DNA of 64,000 nucleotides, taken from assembly GCA_002423435.1 (NCBI GenBank), contig DIWE01000009.1, positions 190,153 to 254,152 of the forward strand, in the 5' to 3' direction. The notes under the pieces are model-generated. The model was given only the letters and a program-made list of their open reading frames with translations, was not told the DNA's origin and searched no databases. This DNA comes from Clostridiales bacterium UBA6114 (GTDB taxonomy: Bacteria > Bacillota > Clostridia > Oscillospirales > Butyricicoccaceae). Every line of letters begins with the position of its first letter. Position 1 is the stretch's first letter. This document shows positions 53,154 to 60,473 of this stretch, piece after piece. A program made the position numbers and the translations under genes.

Positions 53154-54869
53154 TTACCGTCCAAACAGCAAAAGTGCCGCCGCCAAATGGTGCATCACCC
53201 GATTACAGCCGCGGAGCAGCTCTGTTTTAAGCACATGATATCGATAAGACCCCTTCGGGCACTTAGCCAGCGCGAGGGCGCTTTGAAGCGAGGGGATTTC
53301 ATACATGGCGCCCGAAAGGTCAAAATCGAAATGGTTTTCCCCGTGGAACGAAACCCGGACGATTTCCCGCGACAGCCTGAGCAGAAGCTCATTGGCTTCA
53401 TCCGCATGCGCACCCGGCTCATCGATGCCGGCGATGCCGTCGTAGAACTTTGAGACAGCCTTTTCGAGCTTTGAAAGGCGCTCGGAAAGCGGCGAGAAAT
53501 CGAACCGGTCCCCGACCTGCCCGGACAGGCTCTCTACGGTATTCTGCAGGTCCCTGACCGCGGCTTTGAAGTCATAGGGAAGAATCGGTGCGGTGAGCAG
53601 CCGCCAGAGGACGGCCGCATAGATCTTCGTATCCCGGACCAGAAGTTTGGGGTCGACCTTGTCGACGGTGTCGTGTTCGGTATGCCACCACCAGCCCAGG
53701 CCGCCGGCCCGCCTGGTCGCCCCCATCTTAAAGGAGAGGACATCCTTGTTCTTTTCCGCGTCCTGCTCGGAGAAGGTGCCGAAGATCGAGGTCAGCCCGA
53801 TGCCGTAAAAGCTCTGGTCGGCGTAATGACCGATGCGCTTGCCAATGAACTCCTCCCCGGTCTGCTTAAAAATGACGTCGGCAGCAAGCTGTTTCGTCTG
53901 CGGCATAACGGGAGCCTCGGTGATGACGACCGCGTCCATTCCTCCGGTCGAGTCGACGTACACATGGCCGATACACCGCTCCTCAAGCTCCTCGAAGTGG
54001 TTGTCGGCATACCAGGAGGAGCTGAAAAATTTCCCCTGGGAGTGTCCGGCCCACATGGCCATCCGCAGCCCGCGCTTCCAGTTTTTCCGCTCGGCCGCGA
54101 GCAGTCTCGCGCACTCGAGCAGGGTGGCGTTGGCAGCGCCGTTGTCCATCGCGCCATAGTCCCACGAGTCGATGTGGCTGGTGTAAAGCAGGAACTTGTC
54201 GCTTAAGTCGGCAGGCAGTTCGGCCTCCAGCAGCGGGACATCCCGCCAGCCGGTGTCGACTACCGATTCGATATGGCACCGTACCGTCCCCTTTTCAAGC
54301 TGCTCTTTGATGACGGCGCCGTCCCCGCGGACGACGGATACCACCGGAATATTGGGAATAAGGCCCTCGGTTTTGGAGGTCGGGCCGCCCCAGAGCGGAG
54401 AGAGGGGGGAATTGTGCAGCTGCGCGTCCTGTATGTAGATGACGCCGACGGCACCCATTGCCTCGAGCTGCCTGACGCGGTCGACGTTGGGCAGTCCCTC
54501 CGTCACCACCAGCTTGCCAAGCACATTCGGGAAGGATTCGTGCACCAACGTCCCTTTCAGACCGCAAAACGGCGTGGAGGGCGTGAACGGATGGGTCAGT
54601 GCGCGAAAGCTCATGTGTACCGGGGAAAGCAGCTCGACATGCGCGCGAACCGGCACGCTGATAAAAGCCGGGTGATAGGTGAGCTTGGTTTCGTAGCCCA
54701 TCGCCTCGAATTCCTTCTGGCAATAAAGCAGGCTCTCCACCTCCTCCCGCGTGCCCGACACCCGCACCCATTTGGAAACCTCCGAGGTAAACTCCATCAG
54801 CTTTTTTTCATCGACCTGCCCGACAAGCGCGTCCTCGATCCGGGTCATTTTACTGGTATATTCGCTCAT
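53154..54869 (-). CDS. M28-family peptidase homologue with altered catalytic site
   Basis: 571 residues with a protease-associated-like insert at about 105-215. Metal ligands H232 and D242 (TSHIDSWDYGAMDNG), the later Asp in YVDSTGG and the His in WWWHTEHDTVD are in place. The usual catalytic Glu-Glu of M28 (WaGEE) is replaced by GHSQG at 275-279. The protein may therefore not be a normal aminopeptidase. A C-terminal helical region of about 120 residues follows. It lies between the M20 and GntR genes. Confidence 0.82.
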   Translation of the reverse strand: MSEYTSKMTRIEDALVGQVDEKKLMEFTSEVSKWVRVSGTREEVESLLYCQKEFEAMGYETKLTYHPAFISVPVRAHVELLSPVHMSFRALTHPFTPSTPFCGLKGTLVHESFPNVLGKLVVTEGLPNVDRVRQLEAMGAVGVIYIQDAQLHNSPLSPLWGGPTSKTEGLIPNIPVVSVVRGDGAVIKEQLEKGTVRCHIESVVDTGWRDVPLLEAELPADLSDKFLLYTSHIDSWDYGAMDNGAANATLLECARLLAAERKNWKRGLRMAMWAGHSQGKFFSSSWYADNHFEELEERCIGHVYVDSTGGMDAVVITEAPVMPQTKQLAADVIFKQTGEEFIGKRIGHYADQSFYGIGLTSIFGTFSEQDAEKNKDVLSFKMGATRRAGGLGWWWHTEHDTVDKVDPKLLVRDTKIYAAVLWRLLTAPILPYDFKAAVRDLQNTVESLSGQVGDRFDFSPLSERLSKLEKAVSKFYDGIAGIDEPGAHADEANELLLRLSREIVRVSFHGENHFDFDLSGAMYEIPSLQSALALAKCPKGSYRYHVLKTELLRGCNRVMHHLAAALLLFGR

Positions 54870-54905
54870 ATGACACCTCCTGATGTATTCTTAGGGCAGT
54901 GGATC

Positions 54906-56039
54906 CTAGTCTTGTAAAAGCAGCCTTTCAAGCAGCGCGGCCATGACCTGCGCCGAATAGATAAGCGCGTCATGGTTAAACCGCATCTCCGGCTTATGCA
55001 GGCCGGGTATAAGCCCCGCCCCGACGCCGAGCACCGTGGATTTGAGTCCGGGGATGGCCAGCGGATACTCATGGAAATCCTCACCGCCGGAGGTGACGAT
55101 CACATTGCCCAGTCCCTTCGCTCCCATGACCTCCCCGATAACGTCGGACGCGATCCGGATCAGCTCGTCGCAGCGAGTCGCGGCGGGCGCCCCGCCGTTC
55201 CATACACATTCGGCCTTTGCGCCGTAGCTCTGCGCAGCCCGGACCGCCCGGTCGCAGACCGCCTCGATCTGCCGCTGCATCAGCGCGTTTTCCTGCGCCC
55301 GCAGGTCAAAGGTCAGCTCAACCTTGTGAGGGATCATGTTGAAGGGGTTCCCGACGCTTTTGATCTGCGTGGGTTTGGCGGTATGGATGATCGTGGGGTC
55401 CAGATGGAGCGCGCTCACCGCGCTTATGACCGCGACGGCCGCCTCAATTGCGTTTACCCCCTGGTGCGGCCTTGCGCCGTGGGCGTTTTCACCGTGTATG
55501 GTAACGTACAGGCCGCCCGACGCCCCGTGCAGCACCGCCGGGCTCATCTTTCCCATGGGCAGCTCCTCAATGGGGCGCAGATGCGTCCCGACAAGGTATT
55601 GAGCCCCGTCCAGCGCGCCCGCCTTGATGCACTCCCGCGCGCCATGAAGCGCTTCCTCGGCGGGCTGGAAAAGGATGCGCAGGCTTCCCCGCTTTGGCGC
55701 GCCCGCCTGAGAAAGCGCCTTCGCCGCCCAGAGAACAGCTGTGCAGTTGGCGTCGTGTCCGCAGGAATGGACCGGCGCCTGTACGCCGTCGACCTCATGG
55801 AGCAGCGCGTCCATATCGGCGCGGGCCGCAACGACCGGCCCCGGCGCGCCGCTGTCGAGCACCCCCAGCACCCCTGTGCCGGCCACGCGTCGGACCGCGT
55901 ATCCCGCCTTCTTAAGCTGCCCGTCCAGATACGCGCCCGTCTTTTCCTCGGTCATCGCGATTTCCGGCATGGCGTGCAGCGTGTCAAACGTCTCCATGAT
56001 CCCGGCTTTGTTTCCTTGTATGTATTCGTTCAGATTCAT
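54906..56039 (-). CDS. M20D amidohydrolase (hippurate hydrolase/aminoacylase type)
   Basis: 377 residues. The metal-site motifs are RADMDALL, HSCGHDANCTAVLWAA, PAEEALHGA, GTHLRP and GGEDFHEYPLAIPG. The family removes acyl groups from N-acyl amino acids or indole conjugates in the cytoplasm. GGAG lies about 10 bases before the ATG. Second gene of the operon. Confidence 0.93.
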   Translation of the reverse strand: MNLNEYIQGNKAGIMETFDTLHAMPEIAMTEEKTGAYLDGQLKKAGYAVRRVAGTGVLGVLDSGAPGPVVAARADMDALLHEVDGVQAPVHSCGHDANCTAVLWAAKALSQAGAPKRGSLRILFQPAEEALHGARECIKAGALDGAQYLVGTHLRPIEELPMGKMSPAVLHGASGGLYVTIHGENAHGARPHQGVNAIEAAVAVISAVSALHLDPTIIHTAKPTQIKSVGNPFNMIPHKVELTFDLRAQENALMQRQIEAVCDRAVRAAQSYGAKAECVWNGGAPAATRCDELIRIASDVIGEVMGAKGLGNVIVTSGGEDFHEYPLAIPGLKSTVLGVGAGLIPGLHKPEMRFNHDALIYSAQVMAALLERLLLQD

Positions 56040-56063
56040 GTCCGCCTTTCTCCTTTTTCGCCA

Positions 56064-57035
56064 TCATTTTGACGCTGCCGCCTGCAAGATTTTTTGTATA
56101 TTTCCGCTCAGGATCCCCTTTCGTTCACTCTCTCCAATCTGCAGCCGTCTTATCAGGCCGACCGGATCCTCCACACCCATGTCGAAGGGATAATCGGTCC
56201 CGAGCAGGACATGCCCGGCGGCTGCACGCCGCACGGCGAAATCCAGGCACTCGGGGTCGTGGAGGACCGTATCATAGTAAAAACGATCTGCGAAAACACG
56301 CAGCGGGGTTTTGACATCCGCGAATTCCCGGCGGACGCGCTGTCCATGCTCAAAACGGGAGAGGGCATACGGCAAATACCCGCCCGCGTGGGAAAGGCAG
56401 ATATGAAGGCCCGGGTGCCGCTCCAGAACGCCCCCGGTCATCAGATAAAACGCGGCGAGCGTGGTGTCCAGCGGATTACCCGCCAGATTGCGCAGATGAA
56501 ACCTCTGCATGCGCGCATCGGATATAACGTAATGAGGATGCAGCAGCACAAACGCGCCCAATCGCTCCAAAAGCGCCCAGACCGGCTCGAAATCGGGCGC
56601 GTCGAGCTCCCTGCCCGCGATATTGGTGGCAAGCTGCACGCCGCAAAAGGCGGGCTGCGCCATGATGCGTTCAAGCTCGCGGCATGCGTCCTCCGGCTTA
56701 AGCATCGGCAGTGTTCCAAGCAGCCGGAACCGGCCCCGATAAGGTTCGATATCCGAAGCCATCGTGTCGTTTAACCAGCGCGCCCACTCACCCGCCTCGG
56801 GCGCTGTATACTGGAAGCAAAAGGGAGGGATCGCGAGCAAACGCTCGTCAATGCCGGCGGCGTCCATATCCGAAACCTGGGCCTCAAGATCCGCAAGTCC
56901 CCGTTGCAGCCCGCCAAGGAAGCGGCCGTTTACATACATGGTTTTGCCCGCATCGCTCTCCTTAAGCTCAAACAAGTGGCTGTATACTCCCCGGCTGTCC
57001 GCCGGTATGTAGTGCCCGTGTACGTCAGTTACCAT
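56064..57035 (-). CDS. Amidohydrolase_2 (ACMSD-like) metal-dependent hydrolase/decarboxylase
   Basis: 323 residues from the ATG at 57035, 12 bases after AAGGA. TDVHGHYIP supplies HxH, VLLHPHYV another His, ICLSHAGGYLPYALSRF a further His and GTDYPFDMG the Asp. The family includes ACMSD, resorcylate decarboxylase and 2-pyrone-4,6-dicarboxylate hydrolase. First gene of the nine-gene operon; its 15-base leader recurs before two genes of the sugar operon. Confidence 0.87.
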   Translation of the reverse strand: MVTDVHGHYIPADSRGVYSHLFELKESDAGKTMYVNGRFLGGLQRGLADLEAQVSDMDAAGIDERLLAIPPFCFQYTAPEAGEWARWLNDTMASDIEPYRGRFRLLGTLPMLKPEDACRELERIMAQPAFCGVQLATNIAGRELDAPDFEPVWALLERLGAFVLLHPHYVISDARMQRFHLRNLAGNPLDTTLAAFYLMTGGVLERHPGLHICLSHAGGYLPYALSRFEHGQRVRREFADVKTPLRVFADRFYYDTVLHDPECLDFAVRRAAAGHVLLGTDYPFDMGVEDPVGLIRRLQIGESERKGILSGNIQKILQAAASK

Positions 57036-57076
57036 CTTTATGACCATTCCTTGTTTCATTCAAAATTGTCAAGGAA

Positions 57077-57088
57077 ATTGTATGCAAT
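57077..57088. promoter_or_regulatory. ATTG-TATG-CAAT, candidate GntR operator 1
   Basis: An inverted ATTG/CAAT pair around a 4-base centre, 42 bases before the start of the amidohydrolase operon. FadR-type regulators bind short near-palindromes of this shape. Binding is inferred. Confidence 0.4.
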
Positions 57089-57170
57089 CCATTCTCAAAA
57101 TATTATTGATTTTTTCAGTTTAATATCGCTGTAAATCGCTTAACTGCAATGTTTTTTGATTGATTTAATT

Positions 57171-57190
57171 TTGATATTGTATACTATCAT
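57171..57190. promoter_or_regulatory. Near-palindrome around GTATAC, candidate GntR operator 2
   Basis: TGATATTGTATACTATCA is palindromic except for one mismatched base pair on either side of the GTATAC core. It shares ATTGTAT with site 1, 99 bases away. Both lie between the amidohydrolase operon and the divergent aldehyde dehydrogenase. Confidence 0.4.
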
Positions 57191-57269
57191 TCATATTTTC
57201 TATTGTTTTTTTATATATTATTGTGTACAGGGCCAGGCAACCTGTGATAATTGCGGACATCCCAGAACT

Positions 57270-57435
57270 AGGGAAACACTGATTTAATCCGAGCACGGCG
57301 GCATTGCAGATCTTTTCAGCCCCTGCTTCGTTGTCAAAGGCTTAAATATCAACGGATATTCTCGCCTTTTCCGCCTTGCATGGGCGAAAAATCTCTCGCA
57401 AATCCGCTCGCGCCGGATTTATCAGTATTTCCCCT
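57270..57435. repeat. 166-bp foldback element with 21-base inverted ends (MITE-like)
   Basis: The left end AGGGAAACACTGATTTAATCC (split here as AGGGAAACACTG + ATTTAATCC) matches the reverse complement of the right end at 17 of 21 positions. Inner parts also pair imperfectly (GCAGATCTTTTCAGCCC against the complement of GGGCGAAAAATCTC). It has no coding capacity. It lies directly in front of the aldehyde dehydrogenase gene. No transposase is near, so this would be a non-autonomous or fixed element. Confidence 0.55.
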
Positions 57436-57460
57436 TAAATCATTCGGAAGGAGCAACGCC

Positions 57461-58921
57461 ATGAATCAACAAAATCTGCGTGTTTATGAGACCAAATGGT
57501 CTTCCAAACGCAAGGAAGATGAATTGCTTGTCGACAACCCGGTAAACGGCGAGTATTTCGCCCTGGTGCGCGGCAGCGGAAAAGAGGAGGTTGCCGCCTG
57601 TGTCGAGGCGGCCGACGCCGCTTATAACAATACGTGGCGTTGGCTCCCCCCTCATGAGCGCGGCGCGCTGCTCAAAAAAGCCGCGCGGGTGGTCGAGCAG
57701 CATTTTGACGAAATCGCCCGGCTGGAGACCGAGGAGGAAGGCAAGCCGCTGTTCATCTCCCGGTCCGACACGCGCCGGTGCGTGCAGGCGTTCGATTACT
57801 TCGGCGGGCTTATCGGCAATCTTCCCACGGAGCTCTATGACCTGGGGCCGATCAACGCCGCGGTCTTTCTGGAGCCCTATGGCGTGGTCGCGGGGATCAT
57901 CCCCTTTAACTGGCCGCCGCTGCACACCGCGGCAAAGATCGCGCCCGCGCTCGCGGTCGGAAATACGATCGTGCTCAAGCCCGGGGATCAGGCCCCGCTA
58001 TGCGTTATGAGGATCGTTGAAATCCTGCAGGAGGTCTTCCCGCCGGATGTCCTCAGCGTGATCACCGGGCCGGGTGCGACGGCAGGTCAGGCGTTGACCT
58101 CGCATCCGCTGGTGCGCAAAATCGCGTTTACCGGCTCGAGCAATTCAGGCCGCGCCGTGCTGCGGCAGGCCGCGGAGAACATCACGCCCTGCATCATGGA
58201 GCTCGGCGGTAAAAACGCCATCGTGATCCTGCCGGGCTGCAACATTGACGAAATCATACCGGTCGCCTTCCAGGGCGCTTTTTACAACAACGGCCAGGCC
58301 TGCTCGGCCGCTTCGCGCATTATTATCCACCGCTCGCTGCATGACGAATTTGTTGAAAAATTCTCCAGGGTCGTGCGGGAAATCAAGGTCGGTGACGGCA
58401 TGGACCCGGAAAATTACATAGGTCCGCTGGTATCGAAAGCACAGCAGAAGCGCGTCCTGGAATATCTCGAAATCGGCGTGAAGGAAGGCGCGACGATTTC
58501 GGCGCAGGCCCCCCTCCCCACCGACGAACGGCTCAAAAACGGCTATTTCGTGCCGCCGACCCTGTTTGACAACGTCACCTCCCGCATGCGCATCGCCCAG
58601 GAGGAAATGTTCGGCCCGATCACCTGCGTGATCTCCTACGACGACCCGAATGAAGCGGCGGCGCTCGCCAACGATACGGCTTACGGCCTTGTCGCCGTCG
58701 TATATTCGCCGGACTATGCGCAGGCGATGCGGATCGCGAGGCAGCTCGACATGGGCATGGTCTATGTGAACAATTTCTACCGGGGCGGCTTGCAGTGCGT
58801 GCCTTTCGGCGGCAACAAAAAAAGCGGTTTCGGACGCGAGCGCTGCATTGAAACGCTGCATGAATTCGGCAGGTCGAAAACGGTGCGCGTCCCCTCCGGG
58901 ATCGGCGAGCTTCCCGTTTAA
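57461..58921 (+). CDS. NAD(P)-dependent aldehyde dehydrogenase
   Basis: 486 residues from the ATG at 57461 with GGAAGGAG 7 bases upstream. The family core is intact: PFNWPPLHTAAKIAPALAVG, FTGSSNSGR, MELGGKNA (general-base Glu) and NNGQACSAASR (nucleophile Cys). It oxidises an aldehyde to an acid. Divergent from the amidohydrolase operon and probably working on an aldehyde from the same substrate, though that is inferred from position only. Confidence 0.93.
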   Translation: MNQQNLRVYETKWSSKRKEDELLVDNPVNGEYFALVRGSGKEEVAACVEAADAAYNNTWRWLPPHERGALLKKAARVVEQHFDEIARLETEEEGKPLFISRSDTRRCVQAFDYFGGLIGNLPTELYDLGPINAAVFLEPYGVVAGIIPFNWPPLHTAAKIAPALAVGNTIVLKPGDQAPLCVMRIVEILQEVFPPDVLSVITGPGATAGQALTSHPLVRKIAFTGSSNSGRAVLRQAAENITPCIMELGGKNAIVILPGCNIDEIIPVAFQGAFYNNGQACSAASRIIIHRSLHDEFVEKFSRVVREIKVGDGMDPENYIGPLVSKAQQKRVLEYLEIGVKEGATISAQAPLPTDERLKNGYFVPPTLFDNVTSRMRIAQEEMFGPITCVISYDDPNEAAALANDTAYGLVAVVYSPDYAQAMRIARQLDMGMVYVNNFYRGGLQCVPFGGNKKSGFGRERCIETLHEFGRSKTVRVPSGIGELPV

Positions 58922-58976
58922 GGCTGAAGCGGCGCATTTCGACCGAGGACATATAAAGCGCGTTCTTTCGTCTTTT

Positions 58977-59180
58977 TTGAAAAAATGCGTTGCGCTGGCG
59001 TGACCATTTTTTCAAGAAACCGATGAAAATCTCTTTTTTGGGGAATTTATTTCCCCAAAAAAGTCCTTAACCCGCGCCAGACGGGCGCGAAACCGGGGTT
59101 ACTCAAAGGGGTACTGGGTACCCCTTTGAAAGCGTGAAGACTTTGTCTTCACGCTCGCGCGAGGGGGCGACTGCCCCCTC
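58977..59180. repeat. Five tandem perfect inverted repeats
   Basis: Five hairpins follow one another: 58977-59015 (11-bp stem, TTGAAAAAATG), 59033-59063 (13 bp, CTTTTTTGGGGAA), 59103-59129 (11 bp, TCAAAGGGGTA), 59131-59155 (11 bp, AGCGTGAAGAC) and 59161-59180 (8 bp, GAGGGGGC). Stems are perfect. The last one resembles the hairpin at 47409-47439. The rest of the gap between 58922 and 59354 holds no gene that I can support. Confidence 0.8.
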
Positions 59181-59354
59181 GTGCTTTATATGTCAAAAGC
59201 CTTCTGTATGATGGTATTTTATCTGCTCCTTCGGGCTTAATGCCTCCGGCTCTGTCCTTTGTCTGTAAAGTCCTGGCGGAATTCGTCGATATATGTTTTG
59301 AAGGACGATCTGAAAACAGGCTGCTTTTTACGGGCTCCTTCGCCGGAGGTACAT

Positions 59355-60386
59355 ATGAAAAATTTAAGTGCAAGAGCGCTCGCGGCGTTGGCAGTTGTTA
59401 TTTGCCTTTCGGGAATGGCATCCGCCGCGGATTATGAGGCGGGCTGGGGAAAGGGGCTTGACAACAGCGAGGTCGGCGCGCGGGCTTTCCTGAAAAAGGC
59501 GGCGAGCCGGATATGCGCTCCGGGCGACAGCGACTATGAAAAGGTCAGGAAGCTCAATCAGTATGTCTGCGACAAGGCCGAATATGATTACGGCAATACC
59601 GCCGATTCCCTTTCGGATTTTGTGAATCAGGACAAGGCGATCTGCTCGGGGTATGCCGGGACGCTTGCCTATTTATTGGACTGCGTGAACGTAAAAAACT
59701 TTCAGGTGACCGCTTTTGTCAATACGGCGGATAAAGACCAAAGCCTGCATATCTGGAATGCCGTATATATCGACGGTAAGTGGCTCCACGTCGACCCGAC
59801 GTGGAACGATACAACGAGAAATAAAAAAAATCCCGACGGAAAATATTTTTTAATTACAGGCGCCGAGATCAGCTTAAGCCGGCAAAAGCTGTCGCTTGAT
59901 ACGCCGGAGGAATACGACCATTTCTATGAACTTCTGAAAACGGCATCGGCGTCCTTTGAAGTCTCCGGCGCGTTCACGGCGTCGAATTATACAAAACAGG
60001 AACTCGCGCAGCCCGGTTATCAGACGGCGCAGAACGATTCCACCGCCTCACCTGCCCCTGAAAGCGCACACGCATATGCGGCGGCGCAGGACGGCGAAAT
60101 ATTCGTCCCGGCGCAAGAGGCCGCATATGCCCTTGGCGGGTACGTAAAAGAGGCGGACGGCGGGGTGACGATCATTCTGGGCACAAAGACATTGGTGCTG
60201 ACGTCCGGAAGTGACAGAGGGATTCTCGACGGCGAGGAATTTACTTTAAACGCGGCGCCCCAGATGGTAAACGGTAGGGTCATGATACCCGCGCGCGCGG
60301 CGCTTGAAAAGCTGGGTGCGAGGGTTTCGTACGACGAGGCGACGTCCGAGGTGACGATATTTTACGATCCGCATAGCCTCGATTGA
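59355..60386 (+). CDS. Secreted transglutaminase-like protein with copper-amine-oxidase-like domain
   Basis: 343 residues from the ATG at 59355 with GGAGG 5 bases upstream. A signal peptide ends at about ASA-AD. The transglutaminase-like core has Cys in DKAICSGYAGTLAYLL, His in SLHIWNAVYIDGKW and Asp in LHVDPTWND. A Pro/Ala/Ser linker leads to a C-terminal domain (EIFVPAQEAAYALGG ... VNGRVMIPARAALEKLGARV) of the copper-amine-oxidase N-terminal type, which is common on clostridial surface proteins and likely binds the envelope. Probable cell-wall enzyme or cysteine protease-like protein. Confidence 0.9.
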   Translation: MKNLSARALAALAVVICLSGMASAADYEAGWGKGLDNSEVGARAFLKKAASRICAPGDSDYEKVRKLNQYVCDKAEYDYGNTADSLSDFVNQDKAICSGYAGTLAYLLDCVNVKNFQVTAFVNTADKDQSLHIWNAVYIDGKWLHVDPTWNDTTRNKKNPDGKYFLITGAEISLSRQKLSLDTPEEYDHFYELLKTASASFEVSGAFTASNYTKQELAQPGYQTAQNDSTASPAPESAHAYAAAQDGEIFVPAQEAAYALGGYVKEADGGVTIILGTKTLVLTSGSDRGILDGEEFTLNAAPQMVNGRVMIPARAALEKLGARVSYDEATSEVTIFYDPHSLD

Positions 60387-60406
60387 AACTCCACTGAAAA
60401 AACGTA

Positions 60407-60437
60407 AGCCCCCGCCGGCAATGCCGGCGGGGGCTTT
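60407..60437. terminator. Bidirectional terminator between two convergent surface-protein genes
   Basis: AGCCCCCGCCGGC and GCCGGCGGGGGCT form a perfect 13-bp stem with loop AAT. The plus strand continues TTTGG; the minus strand continues TACGTTTTTTC. Confidence 0.78.
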
Positions 60438-60473
60438 GGTCTGTTATAAACTGCGTCTGTCAGCTTTCAGCCG

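Noticed and set aside
54972..56072. A 366-codon plus-strand open frame opposite the M20 gene
   Set aside because: No ribosome site or recognisable domain; the minus strand encodes a complete M20D enzyme.
58977..59180. CRISPR array
   Set aside because: The hairpins differ in sequence and there are no equal-length spacers between identical repeats. No cas gene is in the window.
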